15,030 bases of DNA from Patescibacteria group bacterium (GTDB lineage: Bacteria > Patescibacteriota > Minisyncoccia > Phycocordibacterales > GWA1-40-21), in contig JAGXAA010000015.1 of the NCBI GenBank assembly GCA_018971765.1, forward strand, positions 1 through 15,030, read 5' to 3'. The notes under the pieces were generated by a model. It had not been told where the DNA came from. It did no database searches and saw nothing but the letters and a program-made list of their open reading frames with translations. The translations under genes were made by a program, and so were the position numbers. Positions 13,680-15,030 of the stretch are shown piece after piece. The number at the start of each line of letters is the position of its first letter. The first letter of the stretch is position 1.

Positions 13680-13745
13680 CAAAGGGAGGGCATAATTTAC
13701 CAGAGCGGGCTATGCAAATAACAAAAAATTTAATAATATAAACGC

Positions 13746-14504
13746 ATGAATTCTCCGGAGAGTAGCAAAGGATTTTTTGAATCCAAGGAAAGCGTTGAAA
13801 AAGAACGATATTCACTTACCGCGGAACCGCGCTTAGTTACTATTGACGGCATTGATGGCTTAGGAAAAAGCACTATTGCAAAAAAACTTGTCAAAAAACT
13901 TCAAGAAAGTTTTGGTGAAGATAAAGTAATATTTGTTAATTCCACAAAACTCAGCGGGAGTCCAAAACGGGAAAGAATTGGAATGAGAGCGAAACAAGAA
14001 AATATCACCGCTTCCAGACTCGAAACTTATTACATTGCCGGCGTAAAGAGCGCATATGAAGAAGTAATCATACCGGCGTTGCTAAAGGGAAAAATTGTTG
14101 TCGCGGATCGATCGGAAGTTGATCTGTTGCGTTATTCCTTTTGGCGCAACGACAAAGAGTCAGTTGAGAAACGCCACGAGTATATTCGAAACGGAACCGT
14201 TACTCACGGTTTGTGGGCCGGCAATAGAATTTTTCTTGAATCCGGTGCGAATGACACACTGGCAAACTTAAAAAGTCGTAAGAATAACAGTCCTGACGAC
14301 CCGACCTCTTTAGAAGAAGTTAAAGCTAATATAGACGCCCAAAAAGAAGCTGAGAAATCAATAGAATTGATGCCACACCAAGGAGAAATAAAAATTATAA
14401 GAGAGAAAGTCGAGAGAGTGGAAGATGAAGAGGAGCGTGAAGAATATCTCAATAAAATTGCTGAGAGATTATCTGCTAATCTTGATTTGTCGGAGAAGAA
14501 ATAA
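13746..14504 (+). CDS. Thymidylate-kinase-like P-loop nucleotide kinase
   Basis: A dTMP kinase-type fold would phosphorylate a nucleoside monophosphate with ATP. Walker A GIDGLGKST (35-43) follows the hydrophobic strand RLVTID, as in thymidylate kinases, and VVADRSEVD (118-126) supplies the DR pair. The protein is unusual. It has about 28 extra polar residues at the N-terminus, a long charged stretch (about 175-205 and 215-252) where the lid and C-terminal helices would be, and I cannot find the canonical lid Arg motif. At 252 residues it is longer than the usual 205-215, so it may be a divergent paralogue with another substrate rather than the housekeeping Tmk. A TAATAT box sits 6 nt before the ATG with no SD. 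A hairpin terminator follows 12 nt after the stop. Confidence 0.8.
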   Translation: MNSPESSKGFFESKESVEKERYSLTAEPRLVTIDGIDGLGKSTIAKKLVKKLQESFGEDKVIFVNSTKLSGSPKRERIGMRAKQENITASRLETYYIAGVKSAYEEVIIPALLKGKIVVADRSEVDLLRYSFWRNDKESVEKRHEYIRNGTVTHGLWAGNRIFLESGANDTLANLKSRKNNSPDDPTSLEEVKANIDAQKEAEKSIELMPHQGEIKIIREKVERVEDEEEREEYLNKIAERLSANLDLSEKK

Positions 14505-14516
14505 AGGAACATATAT

Positions 14517-14547
14517 GAAAACATTGCGTCTAAAACGCAATGTTTTC
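14517..14547 (+). terminator. Bidirectional hairpin terminator between kinase and Lys-rich peptide genes
   Basis: GAAAACATTGCG (14517-14528) pairs perfectly over 12 bp with CGCAATGTTTTC (14536-14547), loop TCTAAAA. The A/T ends of the stem give T-runs on both strands, so it can end both converging transcripts. Confidence 0.75.
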
Positions 14548-14573
14548 TAGAAAGTATTTCGACCATTCTCAGC

Positions 14574-14690
14574 CTATTTTGCTCTTCTGTTTTTCGGCTT
14601 GTGATACTTGGATTTGCTTTTCCCTTTAATTGACTTCACTTTAAGCTTTCTTGAAGGAGATTTGGAAACTTTCTTTTTTGTTTTTTTCAT
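14574..14690 (-). CDS. 38-residue Lys/Arg-rich peptide
   Basis: The frame runs from ATG 14690 to TAG. It encodes a peptide with 16 Lys and 3 Arg among 38 residues, with Ser, Pro and Tyr-His near the end (KYHKPKNRRAK) and no acidic residue at all. Such a composition suits nucleic acid or ribosome binding, like very small ribosomal proteins or histone H1-like tails, but I recognise no family, and chance A-rich coding is possible. The gene converges on the kinase gene and ends 27 nt before their shared terminator. There is no SD; an extended -10-like TGATAGAAT lies about 50 bp upstream. Confidence 0.5.
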   Translation of the reverse strand: MKKTKKKVSKSPSRKLKVKSIKGKSKSKYHKPKNRRAK

Positions 14691-14900
14691 ATTTTTTAAT
14701 TCGTCAATCTATATTTTAAAATTCGACCATATTTGTTTTTATTCTATCACAACAAAAAAATATTCGCGCAAGTTTTTGGTGATAACCCAAAATAGTTTAT
14801 AGGAACTAGTGGCTAGGTTTTAGAAAATGGAAAATCTTTGGACATCCGATGTTCAAAGATTTGAACGAATTGGGACATTTCGTAATTTAAAATAAAAAAA
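14691..14900. other. AT-rich intergenic region between the ABC-F and Lys-rich peptide genes
   Basis: This 210-bp region holds the hairpin terminator of the ABC-F gene (14832-14862) and a possible extended -10 (TGATAGAAT on the minus strand, 14741-14749) for the Lys-rich peptide. I see no RNA gene or coding frame in the rest. Confidence 0.4.
14832..14862 (-). terminator. Hairpin terminator of the ABC-F gene
   Basis: AAATCTTTG (14832-14840) pairs with CAAAGATTT (14854-14862) and, past one mismatch, ACATC with GATGT. On the minus strand the stem is followed by TTCCATTTTCT, a moderate U-tract, about 40 bp past the stop at 14901. Confidence 0.6.
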
Positions 14901-15030
14901 TTATTTCTCCAAATCCAATACCTCGTCAATGCGGATTTGCTTGACGAATTCCGGCACATGACTTACGAGGATCATCGCGCCGTCATATTTATTGAGTGCT
15001 TCGGCAATTACTGGAATATGACGGAAGTTG
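14901..15030 (-). CDS. ABC-F family ATPase, C-terminal end only (5' part beyond window)
   Basis: ABC-F proteins are paired ATPases that act on the ribosome, in translation control or antibiotic protection. Only the last 42 or so codons are in the window, ending in TAA. They read NFRHIPVIAEALNKYDGAMI and then LVSHVPEF, KQIRIDEVLDLEK. The segment after the D-loop (xHIPVIxEALxxYxGA) and the H-loop in ILVSH match the end of an ABC-F second nucleotide-binding domain. It has no transmembrane sequence, and it stops soon after the H-loop without a long C-terminal extension. The walker motifs lie outside, so the family call is good but the subgroup cannot be given. Confidence 0.75.
   Translation of the reverse strand, partial: NFRHIPVIAEALNKYDGAMILVSHVPEFVKQIRIDEVLDLEK

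Noticed and set aside
1..15030. CRISPR array, tRNA or rRNA genes, phage or toxin-antitoxin modules
   Set aside because: No regularly spaced repeats, cloverleaf or rRNA segments, or recognisable toxin or phage proteins were seen on either strand. The small paired genes lack motifs that would justify a toxin-antitoxin call.

Overview
The window reads as an ordinary stretch of a small, low-GC bacterial chromosome. It is most likely from the Candidate Phyla Radiation (Patescibacteria), perhaps a Parcubacteria-type genome. That assignment is an inference from four things: the SMC protein is short, with head sequences of the kind I associate with that group; core genes mostly lack Shine-Dalgarno (SD) sites; intergenic spaces are AT-rich; and several tiny orphan genes are present. 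Stops are mainly TAA, with TAG once or twice and TGA at the end of smc and of a small zinc-ribbon gene. I see no sign of UGA recoding.

Layout. Positions 1-2852 hold the 3' part of dnaE (+), the replicative DNA polymerase III alpha subunit. Facing it is a small membrane-protein gene (-), whose promoter lies beside a 714-bp IS982-family element (3301-4014) with perfect 17-bp terminal inverted repeats and an N-terminally truncated transposase. The element lies 16 bp past the stop of smc (4031-6340, -), a condensin-type ATPase that appears to lack the usual hinge. Next come two small Cys-containing orphan genes with strong SD sites (6609-7182, +), closed by a perfect hairpin terminator.

From 7242 to 10744 everything is on the minus strand: trmD (tRNA m1G37 methyltransferase), khpA (KH-domain RNA-binding protein, with its own promoter and terminator), a highly charged coiled-coil protein, a 58-residue zinc-ribbon protein and a DEAD-box RNA helicase. 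Two GC-rich palindromic elements sit in the gaps upstream of trmD and upstream of the coiled-coil gene. A second pair of small orphan genes follows (10979-11542, -), with a promoter and terminator, divergent from a BaiN/HI0933-type flavoprotein (11747-13012, +). Then come a CYTH-domain phosphohydrolase/cyclase (-) with a consensus promoter placed for a leaderless mRNA, a thymidylate-kinase-like P-loop kinase (+), a 38-residue Lys-rich peptide gene (-), and the 3' end of an ABC-F ATPase gene (-).

Functionally the window mixes replication and chromosome maintenance (DnaE, SMC) with RNA and translation functions (TrmD, KhpA, DEAD-box helicase, ABC-F) and nucleotide enzymes (CYTH, TMK-like). I find no clear new defence or metabolic system. 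The most distinctive observations are the hinge-less SMC, the two palindromic elements, the split between strong-SD orphan genes and SD-less or leaderless core genes, and the small unassigned genes.
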